From an uncultured Eubacteriales bacterium (lineage in GTDB: Bacteria; Bacillota; Clostridia; Oscillospirales; CAG-272): DNA of 19,050 nt. Of the stretch, positions 1-6,796 are shown piece by piece. The notes under the pieces were generated by a model, which ran no database searches, was not told the DNA's origin, and saw nothing but the letters and a program-made list of their open reading frames with translations. Both the position numbers and the translations under genes were made by a program. The stretch is from NCBI GenBank assembly GCA_934385225.1, contig CAKRPQ010000034.1, forward strand, positions 1 to 19,050, written 5' to 3'. Position 1 is the stretch's first letter; the number at the start of each line of letters is the position of its first letter.

Positions 1-2
1 TG

Positions 3-82
3 AAGCATTATCTTAACCAGAATTGGGCGAGCGGAAACGAGTTTATTGCCACATTGCTTGTAAACGAACCGGACGACAAATT
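3..82 (+). pseudogene. Possible fragment of an unidentified protein-coding gene, cut at its 3' side
   Basis: Plus-strand frame 3 opens at the window edge. It reads a protein-like stretch (KHYLNQNWASGNEFIATLL, then VNEPDDKFEKY) with codon choice like the neighbouring genes. It then runs into sequence that is the antisense of the AraC gene, and finally stops near 242. I do not recognise the fragment. The join near 76-90 is also where the AraC protein loses its family-typical ending, so both could be truncated at one rearrangement or assembly junction. It could equally be an antisense coincidence. Confidence 0.25.
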
Positions 83-850
83 TGAAAAATATGCGGAATT
101 TTCGAAGCCGAGACGCTCGGATATTTCGGATAGCGGCAGCTCCGTCGTTTTGAGCAGCTTCCGCGCCTCGTTTAAGCGAAGTGTGAGAACGTATTGTTTC
201 AAGGTTTTTCCCGTGTGCAGCTTGATAAGTCGACTTAAATAATACGGGTGATAACTGAACACCGCCGCCACATCTCTGCCGCAGGACACCTCGCCGAGAT
301 GCTCCGCGATATATTCAAGTATCGCATCTGCTTTCTCTCCGTGAGCAGAACCGACGCCCGACATATTCATCAAAAATTCGCAGATAAGCAGTTTAAGGTA
401 TCCCGACGCGCGTTCCCTGAAATAAATCCTGCGCGTATCGAACTCCTCTATGATTTTGAAAATATCTTTTTCGATCTCCGTATAGTTCGATAAGACGACA
501 TAGCCCTTAAATTCGGGGAATTCGTCAACGGTTACGCCCACGTCGCCGTGGAGGCGTTCTCTCGACAGTCTGTACGGCAGCTTAACATCGGCTCTTTTCA
601 TATCGAAATCGAAATTCAGAACGCCTGCGATGAGATTTTCGACGTCCGAAAATTTATACTCGACGTTCGGGCAGATGAGAACCGCGTCTGTCGGAGAGAG
701 ATCAAACGTTTCTCCCTCTATTTCTATGCGCGCCCCTCCGCTTTTTATATAGAAAATTCGGCTGTCCTCTGCGTAAACACACATTGTAAACGGATATAAC
801 TTAGTTTTTTCCGCATATCTGACAAAAGGGTTTATATCCTGTAATTTCAT
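8..850 (-). CDS. AraC-family transcriptional regulator with disrupted C-terminus
   Basis: Cytoplasmic DNA-binding regulator, 280 residues from the ATG at 850, which is preceded by GGAG at 6-nt spacing. The reading frame extends further upstream, but no ribosome-binding site supports a longer start. The N-terminal ~130 residues fit an AraC ligand-binding (cupin-like) domain. The C-terminal ~100 residues carry the first helix-turn-helix (around YHPYYLSRLIKLHTGKT) and the start of the second (LSEISERLGFENSAYFSNL). After that point, near position 79, the expected ending of the second recognition helix (F-K-x-x-x-G-x-x-P-x-x-Y/F-R) is absent and is replaced by about 22 unrelated residues before the stop. 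The gene is divergent from the U32/Fe-S operon and is the obvious candidate to regulate it. Either the protein is broken or the sequence at the window edge is chimeric. Confidence 0.8.
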   Translation of the reverse strand: MKLQDINPFVRYAEKTKLYPFTMCVYAEDSRIFYIKSGGARIEIEGETFDLSPTDAVLICPNVEYKFSDVENLIAGVLNFDFDMKRADVKLPYRLSRERLHGDVGVTVDEFPEFKGYVVLSNYTEIEKDIFKIIEEFDTRRIYFRERASGYLKLLICEFLMNMSGVGSAHGEKADAILEYIAEHLGEVSCGRDVAAVFSYHPYYLSRLIKLHTGKTLKQYVLTLRLNEARKLLKTTELPLSEISERLGFENSAYFSNLSSGSFTSNVAINSFPLAQFWLR

Positions 851-922
851 TTTCAGCTCCGAAAAATGTTTGTTTTTTATAAAAACAAGTTTGATTTGTC
901 TATATATAATACCACAAAAAAA

Positions 923-931
923 TGATATAAT
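923..931 (+). promoter_or_regulatory. Candidate extended -10 promoter of the U32/Fe-S operon
   Basis: TGA followed by TATAAT (926-931) forms an extended -10 element 32 nt upstream of the TTG start. No good -35 hexamer is seen at 17 nt spacing, which is common for extended -10 promoters. A poorer -35 may indicate activator dependence; the divergent AraC gene would be the candidate. The site lies in the 113-nt gap between the two divergent starts. Confidence 0.5.
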
Positions 932-950
932 CAAGTGATAAATATTATTC

Positions 951-966
951 GGAGGTGATTTATTTG
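951..966 (+). promoter_or_regulatory. Shine-Dalgarno that fixes a TTG start for the U32 protein
   Basis: GGAGG at 951-955 lies 8 nt before an in-frame TTG at 964. The alternative in-frame GTG at 955 overlaps the ribosome-binding site itself and cannot be the start. Confidence 0.75.
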
Positions 967-2001
967 AAATTCACCGTCGGTTATCAGATTGACGAAAGGA
1001 ATCTTTTCGTCCCCGAAATAATAAGCCGCCGCGATAAGGTAAAGGAAGTGTATTTTGCCTACGGCGATTTTGCAAACGGCAGAGGCAGAATGGCTGAGTC
1101 CGACGAAGAACGTCTTTTTTCGGATCTTGAAAAGCTGCATGATGCGGGCATAGACCTCAATCTGCTCCTCAACGCAAACTGCTACGGTGCGGACAGTCTC
1201 GCACGCACTTTTTTTGAAAAAATCGGCGACACCGTCGATTGGTTCCGCGAAAATTTCGGGCTATCCTCCGTCACGACAACGTCGCCCGTCATTGCAAAAT
1301 TTGTCAAAAATAACTTTTCATCTCTTGAAATACGGGCATCTGTAAATATGGGGATCGGAACGACGGACGCGGCGGAATATCTCGGCGATACGTTCGACAG
1401 CTACTATCTCGCGCGCGAGGCAAACCGCAATTTGAACGTAATAAAGGAAATGAGTTCTTTCTGCCGAAGTAACGGCAAAAAGCTGTATATGCTCGCAAAC
1501 AGCGGCTGTCTTAATCACTGTCCCGCGCACACGTTTCATGACAATCTCGTCTCGCACGAGAACGAAATAATGAAACGCGATAACGCATTCACATTCAAAA
1601 GTCTCTGCCGCGAGCGCATCTCATCGCCCGAAACGATGTATTCCCTGCTACGCGACACGAATTTTGTCCGTCCCGAGGACATCGCAAGCGGTCTTTTTGA
1701 CGAATACTTCGATATGGCTAAACTCGCGACGCGCGTAAATCCGCGTCCGCTTCAAATTCTCATCGCCTACACGTCGGGAAAGTATATCGGAAACCTTGCC
1801 GAGCTTCTCGAACCCGACCACTCGTCGGCAATCTACCCGTATGTGCTTGAAAATACTCTCATTCCGAGCGGTTTTACGGCAAAAGTTATGACCTGCGATA
1901 AAAAATGCGACAAATGCAATTACTGCAAAGAAAATTTCAAGAAATCACTAAATAAAACAAACGAAGGAGTGTTCATTTATGCTGACAAGCAAAATGATTA
2001 A
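964..2001 (+). CDS. U32-family (peptidase U32-like) Fe-S protein
   Basis: A 345-residue cytoplasmic protein without signal peptide or membrane segment. The region around 177-193 (YMLANSGCLNHCPAHTFH) is the U32 signature. Cys167, Cys182, Cys186 and Cys215 are spaced like the four cysteines that hold a [4Fe-4S] cluster in U32 proteins such as UbiU/UbiV, TrhP and RlhA. A second cysteine group, C-x3-C-x2-C-x2-C (311-321), sits at the C-terminus. Characterised bacterial U32 proteins carry out or assist oxygen-independent hydroxylation of RNA or quinone, and most are not proteases despite the name. The gene starts with TTG. Its 3' end overlaps the next gene by 23 nt, which suggests translational coupling. 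It is first in a five-gene operon with three RdhA/QueG-like Fe-S proteins, so it probably acts in the same pathway. The substrate cannot be read from sequence. Confidence 0.75.
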   Translation: MKFTVGYQIDERNLFVPEIISRRDKVKEVYFAYGDFANGRGRMAESDEERLFSDLEKLHDAGIDLNLLLNANCYGADSLARTFFEKIGDTVDWFRENFGLSSVTTTSPVIAKFVKNNFSSLEIRASVNMGIGTTDAAEYLGDTFDSYYLAREANRNLNVIKEMSSFCRSNGKKLYMLANSGCLNHCPAHTFHDNLVSHENEIMKRDNAFTFKSLCRERISSPETMYSLLRDTNFVRPEDIASGLFDEYFDMAKLATRVNPRPLQILIAYTSGKYIGNLAELLEPDHSSAIYPYVLENTLIPSGFTAKVMTCDKKCDKCNYCKENFKKSLNKTNEGVFIYADKQND

Positions 2002-3058
2002 AGAGGCGGCTCTTGCCGCGGGTGCCGACAAATGCGGTATCGCGCCGATAAGCCGTATGAAGGGTGCGCCCGACGTAATGAATCCCGCGCTTCTCTTTCC
2101 CGAATGCAAAAGTATGATAGGGTTGATCTTCCGTATCCCGCGCGGAGTTCAGCGAGGAATCGAAGAGGGTACGCAGTTCTATCAGTATCCGTCGATGGCA
2201 TACGGCGGAATCAACGAAATCCTTGCGCCGTCCGTACTCTACAAAGTCGGCAAAGTCATTGAGGACGAGGGTTACGAAGCGTTTACATACCGCAACACGG
2301 GCGCACGCGGTGCGGTGTCCGATATGGACGGTTCAAAGGGTGCTACGCTTTCGCCCGAAGAGCAGATCGAAGTCAACGAAAACGCAAAAACTTCGACGGC
2401 GCATCACAGAAGCGTTCAGTTCACAAGAGAAACGCGCGAGGGAAATGTTCCGCCGGATCTGCAATTTCAGTTCAGACTTGCCGCCGTCGCCTGCGGTCTC
2501 GGCGAGATCGGTTACAGCAAAATGCTGCTCACGCCCGAATTCGGACCGCTTCAAAGAATTGCTTTCATCTTCACCGACGCGGAGCTTGAATACGACGATA
2601 TGTATGACGGCGAGTCTCTCTGCCGCAGATGCTATGCCTGCGTCAGGGAATGTCCCGGCGGCTGTATTCCACACCCGAATACAGGCAAGGTAGTAAGAGT
2701 GGATATCGACGGCAAAATCTGCGAATGGGGTGACATTGATATGTGGCGCTGCTACGCATTCTACACTCACGCGGGCAGATACTACAATCCGTTCGTACCG
2801 AAAGATGTCTTTGACAAAAACGAAAACGGCGACCTCACTCTTCTCGAAACTCCCGGAATGAAAGGCACCGAAAACGACATAATGCGCGTTTATACCGCGC
2901 TCCAAAAATATTTTCCGTCATGGGTCGGCTACAATATGGCAAAATGCGGCGGGTGCATTCGCGCCTGCGTGAGTATGCTCGAAAAGAAAGGCGGTTGTAT
3001 GGAACACCGCTTCAAAAAGCCGCTCCGCACGGGAAAAGCATGGAAAATGGACAGGTAA
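1979..3058 (+). CDS. QueG/reductive-dehalogenase-like 4Fe-4S protein, paralogue 1
   Basis: A 359-residue cytoplasmic protein with no TAT signal. The central motif LGEIGYSKMLLTPEFGPLQR (174-193) matches the conserved 'GLGE-G...L-TPE-GP--R' block of epoxyqueuosine reductases and reductive dehalogenases. It is followed by a ferredoxin-type motif C215-x2-C218-x2-C221-x3-C225-P and a second cysteine group, Cys323, 326, 330 and 340. The N-terminal part has RGVQRGIEEGT (55-65) and a YQYPSM motif, both nearly repeated in paralogue 3. In the family these folds usually hold a corrinoid next to two [4Fe-4S] clusters and carry out two-electron reductions. Corrinoid binding here is inferred only. The ATG is preceded by GGAG at suitable spacing. 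It is the longest of the three paralogues, with a ~35-residue insert near 105-145. The substrate is unknown. Confidence 0.75.
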   Translation: MLTSKMIKEAALAAGADKCGIAPISRMKGAPDVMNPALLFPECKSMIGLIFRIPRGVQRGIEEGTQFYQYPSMAYGGINEILAPSVLYKVGKVIEDEGYEAFTYRNTGARGAVSDMDGSKGATLSPEEQIEVNENAKTSTAHHRSVQFTRETREGNVPPDLQFQFRLAAVACGLGEIGYSKMLLTPEFGPLQRIAFIFTDAELEYDDMYDGESLCRRCYACVRECPGGCIPHPNTGKVVRVDIDGKICEWGDIDMWRCYAFYTHAGRYYNPFVPKDVFDKNENGDLTLLETPGMKGTENDIMRVYTALQKYFPSWVGYNMAKCGGCIRACVSMLEKKGGCMEHRFKKPLRTGKAWKMDR

Positions 3059-3066
3059 AGAACAGA

Positions 3067-3420
3067 ATGAAAATGATAGAACAGTTCCGCTACGACGGCG
3101 AGGACTTCAAAAGCGTTTTCAGCTATGACAGCTGGAAAATAGGTATTCTGCGCAAAAGCGAGCGCTTTTCAACAAGCGGAATATGGGAAAGACACAACAA
3201 AACCGCGGAGGTCTTCGTACTCCTGTCGGGAGCAGCCGTACTTTACGCAATGGGCGACGACGGCAAAACTGAAAAAGTCGAAATGAAAATCGGAACGGTT
3301 TACAACATACCGACAAACGTCTGGCATCACATTGTAGCCGCTGACGAGGACACCACCGTGCTTGTTGTCGAAAACGCAAGCACCTCGAAAGAAAATACCG
3401 AAAAACTCTGGAATACGTAA
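3067..3420 (+). CDS. Small single-domain cupin protein
   Basis: A 117-residue protein that folds almost entirely as one cupin barrel. Motif 1 is around ERHNKTAEVFVLLSG (41-54), with His43 and Glu48. Motif 2 is around GTVYNIPTNVWHHIV (76-90), with His87/His88. This leaves a plausible but reduced metal site. The frame is open further upstream inside the previous gene, but the ATG at 3067 fits an operon start 8 nt after the upstream stop; a second ATG at 3073 is equally possible. It lies between Fe-S paralogues 1 and 2 in the same operon. Cupins of this size often bind or isomerise small polar ligands, so it could be an accessory enzyme or ligand-binding protein of the pathway. No substrate can be assigned. 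Confidence 0.7.
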   Translation: MKMIEQFRYDGEDFKSVFSYDSWKIGILRKSERFSTSGIWERHNKTAEVFVLLSGAAVLYAMGDDGKTEKVEMKIGTVYNIPTNVWHHIVAADEDTTVLVVENASTSKENTEKLWNT

Positions 3421-3431
3421 TCGGAGGAAAA

Positions 3432-4331
3432 ATGGAACTTACAAGCAAATACATAAAAGAAGCGGCTCTCGAAGCAGGTGCCGCCGTATGCGGTATAGGT
3501 ACACTTAATATTTTTGACGGTGAAAACCCGCAAAAAGATCCGAAGAGCATTCTCCCGTATGCGACGTGCATTATCGGCTTCGGAATTCCCGTTCCGAAAG
3601 GACTTTATCACTCGTTCGACGTCGGAAATCAGGCTTTTGCATACACCTCCGTCGGCGTAAAAATGATAGAGGAGGATTATGCGGAAATATTTCTCTTCAA
3701 AATGGCGAGCATTATTGAGGACTGCGGTTACGATGCCTGTCTGCAAAGAAGCGTGCCGAACCTGCGCATAAAAGGCGACAAAACCACGAACCCCGAAGTT
3801 CTCGACACATACGAGCTTATTCACGCCGAGGCTGTCGCAAAGGACAAGGCTGTTCCCGACGTTATGATTGACTTCGGCAAGGCTGCAAAAGCCTGCGGAA
3901 TAGGCTACGAGGGAAAAAGCGGACACATAATAAACGAAAAATACGGTCCGTATATGAGATATATGTTCATCGTTACGGACGCACCGCTTGAATGTGACCC
4001 CGAATACGACAAAAACTTTTGCGACGGTTGCGACAAGTGCATAAAAGCCTGTCCCGGGCACGCAATATCTGAGAACGGGCTTGACACATGGCAGTGCGCC
4101 GTCTATTACAAAGGCGCGCACCGCTCAAATCCGTTTATGACGGACGATTTTCTCGCGGGCGATCCCGAACGGGACGACATTCTTGACGGCAAAAAAAGAT
4201 TTGACGCCGAAAGCGCGAGAAAAGTCATAAAACAGATGCACTTTTTGCCCGCAACGAAAGGGTACGCCGCATGTCTCTGCGGAAAAAGCTGTGACAGAGC
4301 GTGCTACAAGCACATAAAGGGGGAAAAGTGA
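3432..4331 (+). CDS. QueG/reductive-dehalogenase-like 4Fe-4S protein, paralogue 2
   Basis: A 299-residue cytoplasmic protein and the most divergent of the three paralogues. It has the ferredoxin motif C197-x2-C200-x2-C203-x3-C207-PGHAI, a following W-Q-C222-AVYY motif shared with paralogue 3, and a C-terminal cluster Cys281-x-Cys283-x3-Cys287-x3-Cys291. The family block around 155-180 is degenerate (GIGYEGKSGHIINEKYGPYM), and the N-terminal RGIEEGT motif is replaced by KGLYHSFDVGNQ. It could be a non-catalytic partner of the other two or have a different substrate. A strong GGAGG precedes the ATG. The stop is followed after one base by the next start, so translation is probably coupled. Function beyond Fe-S electron transfer or reductase chemistry is unknown. 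Confidence 0.72.
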   Translation: MELTSKYIKEAALEAGAAVCGIGTLNIFDGENPQKDPKSILPYATCIIGFGIPVPKGLYHSFDVGNQAFAYTSVGVKMIEEDYAEIFLFKMASIIEDCGYDACLQRSVPNLRIKGDKTTNPEVLDTYELIHAEAVAKDKAVPDVMIDFGKAAKACGIGYEGKSGHIINEKYGPYMRYMFIVTDAPLECDPEYDKNFCDGCDKCIKACPGHAISENGLDTWQCAVYYKGAHRSNPFMTDDFLAGDPERDDILDGKKRFDAESARKVIKQMHFLPATKGYAACLCGKSCDRACYKHIKGEK

Positions 4332-4332
4332 G

Positions 4333-5286
4333 ATGAAAACAACAGATTTAAGAGAAAAAATAATAAAAACGGCGAAAGAAAACGCCGCCGACATCGTCTG
4401 CTTTGCGTCCGCTTCAAGATTTGACGAGGGCGATCCGATATTTAAGATATTCCCCGAAACCAAAACCGTAATCTGCCTTGCTTTCAGAATCCTGCGCGGT
4501 GTATGCCGTGGAATCGAAGAGGGTACGACCTACTACCAGTACCCGACGATGGGCATCGAAACGATGGAAGAAACGGTGATGCCGATAGCGTCGCTTAAAG
4601 TCTGCAATCTGATAGAGGGCGAAGGCTTCACGGCACTTCCGCAAAGACGACACTACACGATAGTTGCGGGCAAGGACGACACAAGTCCGGAAATGCAGCA
4701 TACCGCCGTTTTCCGCGGTCGCGAAAAGGAAGTTCAGATGAATTTTGAAAAAAGCGCCGTTCTCTGCGGACTCGGTGAGATAGGTTTTCACGGCGCTGTT
4801 CTGACGGACGAATTCGGACCGCTTCAAAGATACTGTTTCGTGCTCACCGATGCCGAGCTTGAAGCCGATGAGGTGAAAGAACCGCACCTTTGCGACAGAT
4901 GCGGAGAGTGCGTCCGCGGTTGCCCCGGTCACGCGATAGACGAAAAAACGGGCAAAGTCGATAAATGGCAGTGCGCCGTTTATTACGACGGCGCGTGCGG
5001 TCTGCGCAACCCGTTTATGGCTCCCGACGCATACGCGAATTTTAAAAACAGACTTGAAATAATCGCGGGTGAGGCGAAAGTGACACCCGAAACGGCTGCC
5101 GAAATACTTAATGCGAACGTCTTTTACCCGACGATAATGCAGGGATATCAGGCGTGTATGTGCGGCAGAGCCTGCGACACGGAATGTTACGTTCATCTCG
5201 AAGAAAAGGGCGCCCTCACAAAGAAATTTCATGACAAATTCAGAAAACGCCCGAAGTGGAGCTTCAAAATCGAAGATTTTGAATAA
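4333..5286 (+). CDS. QueG/reductive-dehalogenase-like 4Fe-4S protein, paralogue 3
   Basis: A 317-residue cytoplasmic protein and the closest relative of paralogue 1. It has ILRGVCRGIEEGTTYYQYPT (53-72), CGLGEIGFHGAVLTDEFGPL (145-164), then C187-x2-C190-x2-C193-x3-C197-PGHAID. As in paralogue 2 it has W-Q-C214-AVYY and a tail cluster C275-x-C277-x3-C281-x3-C285. Proteins of this fold normally pair a corrinoid pocket with two [4Fe-4S] clusters; the pocket cannot be confirmed by eye. The start codon lies one base after the previous stop, with GGGGG upstream. It is the last gene of the operon, and the terminator follows within 20 nt. The C-terminus is rich in Lys and Arg (residues 297-312). Confidence 0.75.
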   Translation: MKTTDLREKIIKTAKENAADIVCFASASRFDEGDPIFKIFPETKTVICLAFRILRGVCRGIEEGTTYYQYPTMGIETMEETVMPIASLKVCNLIEGEGFTALPQRRHYTIVAGKDDTSPEMQHTAVFRGREKEVQMNFEKSAVLCGLGEIGFHGAVLTDEFGPLQRYCFVLTDAELEADEVKEPHLCDRCGECVRGCPGHAIDEKTGKVDKWQCAVYYDGACGLRNPFMAPDAYANFKNRLEIIAGEAKVTPETAAEILNANVFYPTIMQGYQACMCGRACDTECYVHLEEKGALTKKFHDKFRKRPKWSFKIEDFE

Positions 5287-5300
5287 AACGAAACGAAACA

Positions 5301-5354
5301 AAAAGGGCTGCCCCCAAAACTCATTTTGAGTTTTTGGGGCAGCCCCTTGATTTT
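5301..5354. terminator. Strong bidirectional rho-independent terminator
   Basis: A long inverted repeat: GGGCTGCCCC with AAAACTCA on the left arm, and TGAGTTTTTGGGGCAGCCC on the right, with a short loop and one or two mismatches. A-runs lie on the left and T-runs on the right, so it can stop both the Fe-S operon (plus) and the LRR gene (minus), which converge here. Confidence 0.9.
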
Positions 5355-6515
5355 TTAATTTTTCTCGCCGAGCTTTATGTCCCAGCCTGCGAGGTACTGG
5401 GAGAGAAGAACCAGATCCGACGCATTTACATAGCCGTCGTTGTTTACGTCCATAGCGGAAAGGTCGATGTTCGTTGCCCAACCGACGAAATGCTGTGCGA
5501 AGAGAACTGCGTCGGCGGCTGTTATTTCACCGTCGCCATTAGTATCGCCGAAATTAATTAAAATGAAGTGAATATTTGCATTATAAAGGCAGCTATTTGC
5601 TCCGCCCTTTGAAATACGACTCCATTCATACTCGTCTCCGTAATAGTAAACATCTTTCAGATTATCGCAACCCTTAAAAGCCCCATAGCCTATTCCCGTT
5701 ACTCTGTTTGGTATCTCTATACTTGTGAGGCTACTGCACTCAATAAATGCACAATCAAATATCTCTGATAAACTGTTCGGCATCTTTACTTTTGAAAGTC
5801 TTGTACACTCATGAAATGCAGAGGCACCAATAACTGTTACACTATTCGGTATCTCTATACTTGTCAGGCTGCTGCAATTTCCAAACGCATAACGGCTTAT
5901 CCCCTTTATACCATTCGGTAATTTTATGCTTGTCAGGCTGCTGCAACCGTAAAATACCGCTTGACCCATTCCCGTTACACTGTTCGGGATCTCTATGTTT
6001 GTAAGACTACTGCATTCGCTAAACGCATCTCCTTCTATATATGTTACACTGCTCGGTATTTCCACACTTGTCAGACTGCTGCATCCATTAAATGTATCAT
6101 AATCTATACTTGTTACGCTACTCGGTATCTCTATACTTGTCAGACTGCTGCATTCTCTAAACGCATCTCCGCATATATATGTTACACTACTCGGTATTTC
6201 CGCACTTATCAGATCGCCGCAACCGTTAAACGCACAATTTCCTATGCACGTCACACCATTTTCAATAACAACCGAATTAACTTTTCCGTTTTTATAATAA
6301 AACCAAGGTGATCGATTACTGTAATTATCATAATTCTTCATTTTTCCTTTTCCGCTTATTTTTAGAATCCCATCGGAATAAAGGGTATAGGTCACATTTT
6401 TTCCGTTTTCACCACAACCACCTCTACCGACGACCTCCACCGCAAATGTTGCCGCCGCGAAAAGAACCGCAAACGCAAAAAGCAAAATTGTGAACAGCGA
6501 AATTTTCTTTTTCAT
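5355..6515 (-). CDS. Secreted LRR_5/BspA-like protein with C-terminal type I dockerin
   Basis: A 386-residue protein. Residues 1-25 form a signal peptide (MKKK, hydrophobic core, then AAATFAVE), so it is exported. Residues 86-292 hold nine 23-residue repeats of the LRR_5/BspA type, consensus 'sSVTsIg..AF.eCSSLTSIeIP'. Residues 323-381 are a type I dockerin with two calcium-binding loops: D324-T-N326-G-D328-G, and D356-V-N-N-D360-G. Dockerins lock into cohesins, so the protein is probably attached to a cellulosome-like scaffold or cell-surface cohesin, with the LRR part serving in adhesion or protein binding. No catalytic domain is seen. The start at 6515 is chosen because the signal peptide begins there, but no clear Shine-Dalgarno precedes it. 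The terminator of the tRNA-Thr gene ends about 23 nt upstream. Confidence 0.9.
   Translation of the reverse strand: MKKKISLFTILLFAFAVLFAAATFAVEVVGRGGCGENGKNVTYTLYSDGILKISGKGKMKNYDNYSNRSPWFYYKNGKVNSVVIENGVTCIGNCAFNGCGDLISAEIPSSVTYICGDAFRECSSLTSIEIPSSVTSIDYDTFNGCSSLTSVEIPSSVTYIEGDAFSECSSLTNIEIPNSVTGMGQAVFYGCSSLTSIKLPNGIKGISRYAFGNCSSLTSIEIPNSVTVIGASAFHECTRLSKVKMPNSLSEIFDCAFIECSSLTSIEIPNRVTGIGYGAFKGCDNLKDVYYYGDEYEWSRISKGGANSCLYNANIHFILINFGDTNGDGEITAADAVLFAQHFVGWATNIDLSAMDVNNDGYVNASDLVLLSQYLAGWDIKLGEKN
5640..6260 (-). repeat. Nine tandem 69-bp repeats encoding LRR_5 units
   Basis: Nine in-frame copies of a 69-bp unit, each coding for 23 residues. Several are very similar at the DNA level; on the plus strand they show recurring GGTATCTCTATACTTGTCAG followed by a CTGCTGCA-like word. 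This implies fairly recent internal duplication and a potential for copy-number change. Confidence 0.9.
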
Positions 6516-6537
6516 TTTTGATGACGTATTTTTTGCG

Positions 6538-6566
6538 CAAAAAAACAGTGGCGGAAAAACCGCCAC
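6538..6566 (-). terminator. Terminator of the tRNA-Thr gene
   Basis: Read on the minus strand: GTGGCGG, loop TTTTT, CCGCCAC, then TG and seven T. The 7-bp GC-rich stem lies 18 nt after the encoded CCA end of the tRNA. Confidence 0.85.
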
Positions 6567-6583
6567 CGCTTTTATATCCGTAA

Positions 6584-6658
6584 TGGAGCCGGTGATGGGA
6601 TTCGGACCCATGGCCTATTGATTACGAATCAATTGCGCTACCTCTGCGCCACACCGGC
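6584..6658 (-). tRNA. tRNA-Thr (anticodon CGU)
   Basis: A 75-nt cloverleaf with CCA encoded. Acceptor stem GCCGGTG pairs with CACCGGC; D stem GCGC/GCGC with loop AGAGGTA; anticodon stem ATTGA/TCAAT with loop TTCGTAA (anticodon CGT at 6626-6624); T stem ATGGG/CCCAT. The T loop reads TCCGAAT, with C instead of the usual T at position 55. The gene stands alone with its own promoter and terminator and reads ACG threonine codons. Confidence 0.95.
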
Positions 6659-6686
6659 ATACTGCATATTTTTTTGCAACGGATAT

Positions 6687-6715
6687 AGTATATCACACTC
6701 GAAACAAAAAATCAA
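6687..6715 (-). promoter_or_regulatory. Sigma-A promoter of tRNA-Thr
   Basis: On the minus strand TTGATT (6715-6710), 17-nt spacer, TATACT (6692-6687), preceded by TGA as an extended -10. It lies 29 nt upstream of the mature tRNA 5' end. Confidence 0.75.
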
Positions 6716-6733
6716 GAGTTATTTTCAAAAAAC

Positions 6734-6762
6734 TTGATTTTTTTTTGAAATTATGATAAAAT
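6734..6762 (+). promoter_or_regulatory. Sigma-A promoter of rsmA
   Basis: TTGATT (6734-6739), 17-nt spacer, TAAAAT (6757-6762). The predicted 5' leader is short, about 28 nt. It is back to back with the tRNA-Thr promoter. Confidence 0.65.
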
Positions 6763-6796
6763 AATTTGGATAACAACATTGAACGGAGATTTCAAA

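Noticed and set aside
955..963. GTG at 955 as the start of the U32 gene
   Set aside because: It overlaps the GGAGG sequence; the TTG at 964 has ideal spacing.
4414..5481. Minus-strand open frame of 355 codons opposite Fe-S paralogue 3 and across the terminator
   Set aside because: It spans a strong terminator hairpin and mirrors a real gene; its composition is that of a shadow frame.
5640..6260. Regular repeats considered as a CRISPR array
   Set aside because: The 69-bp units are contiguous, without unique spacers, and encode in-frame 23-residue LRR units.
6706..6748. AAAAAATCAAG...CTTGATTTTTT repeat as a terminator
   Set aside because: The stem is AT-only with a long loop, and its arms coincide with the two -35 boxes of divergent promoters; no transcript would need to end there.
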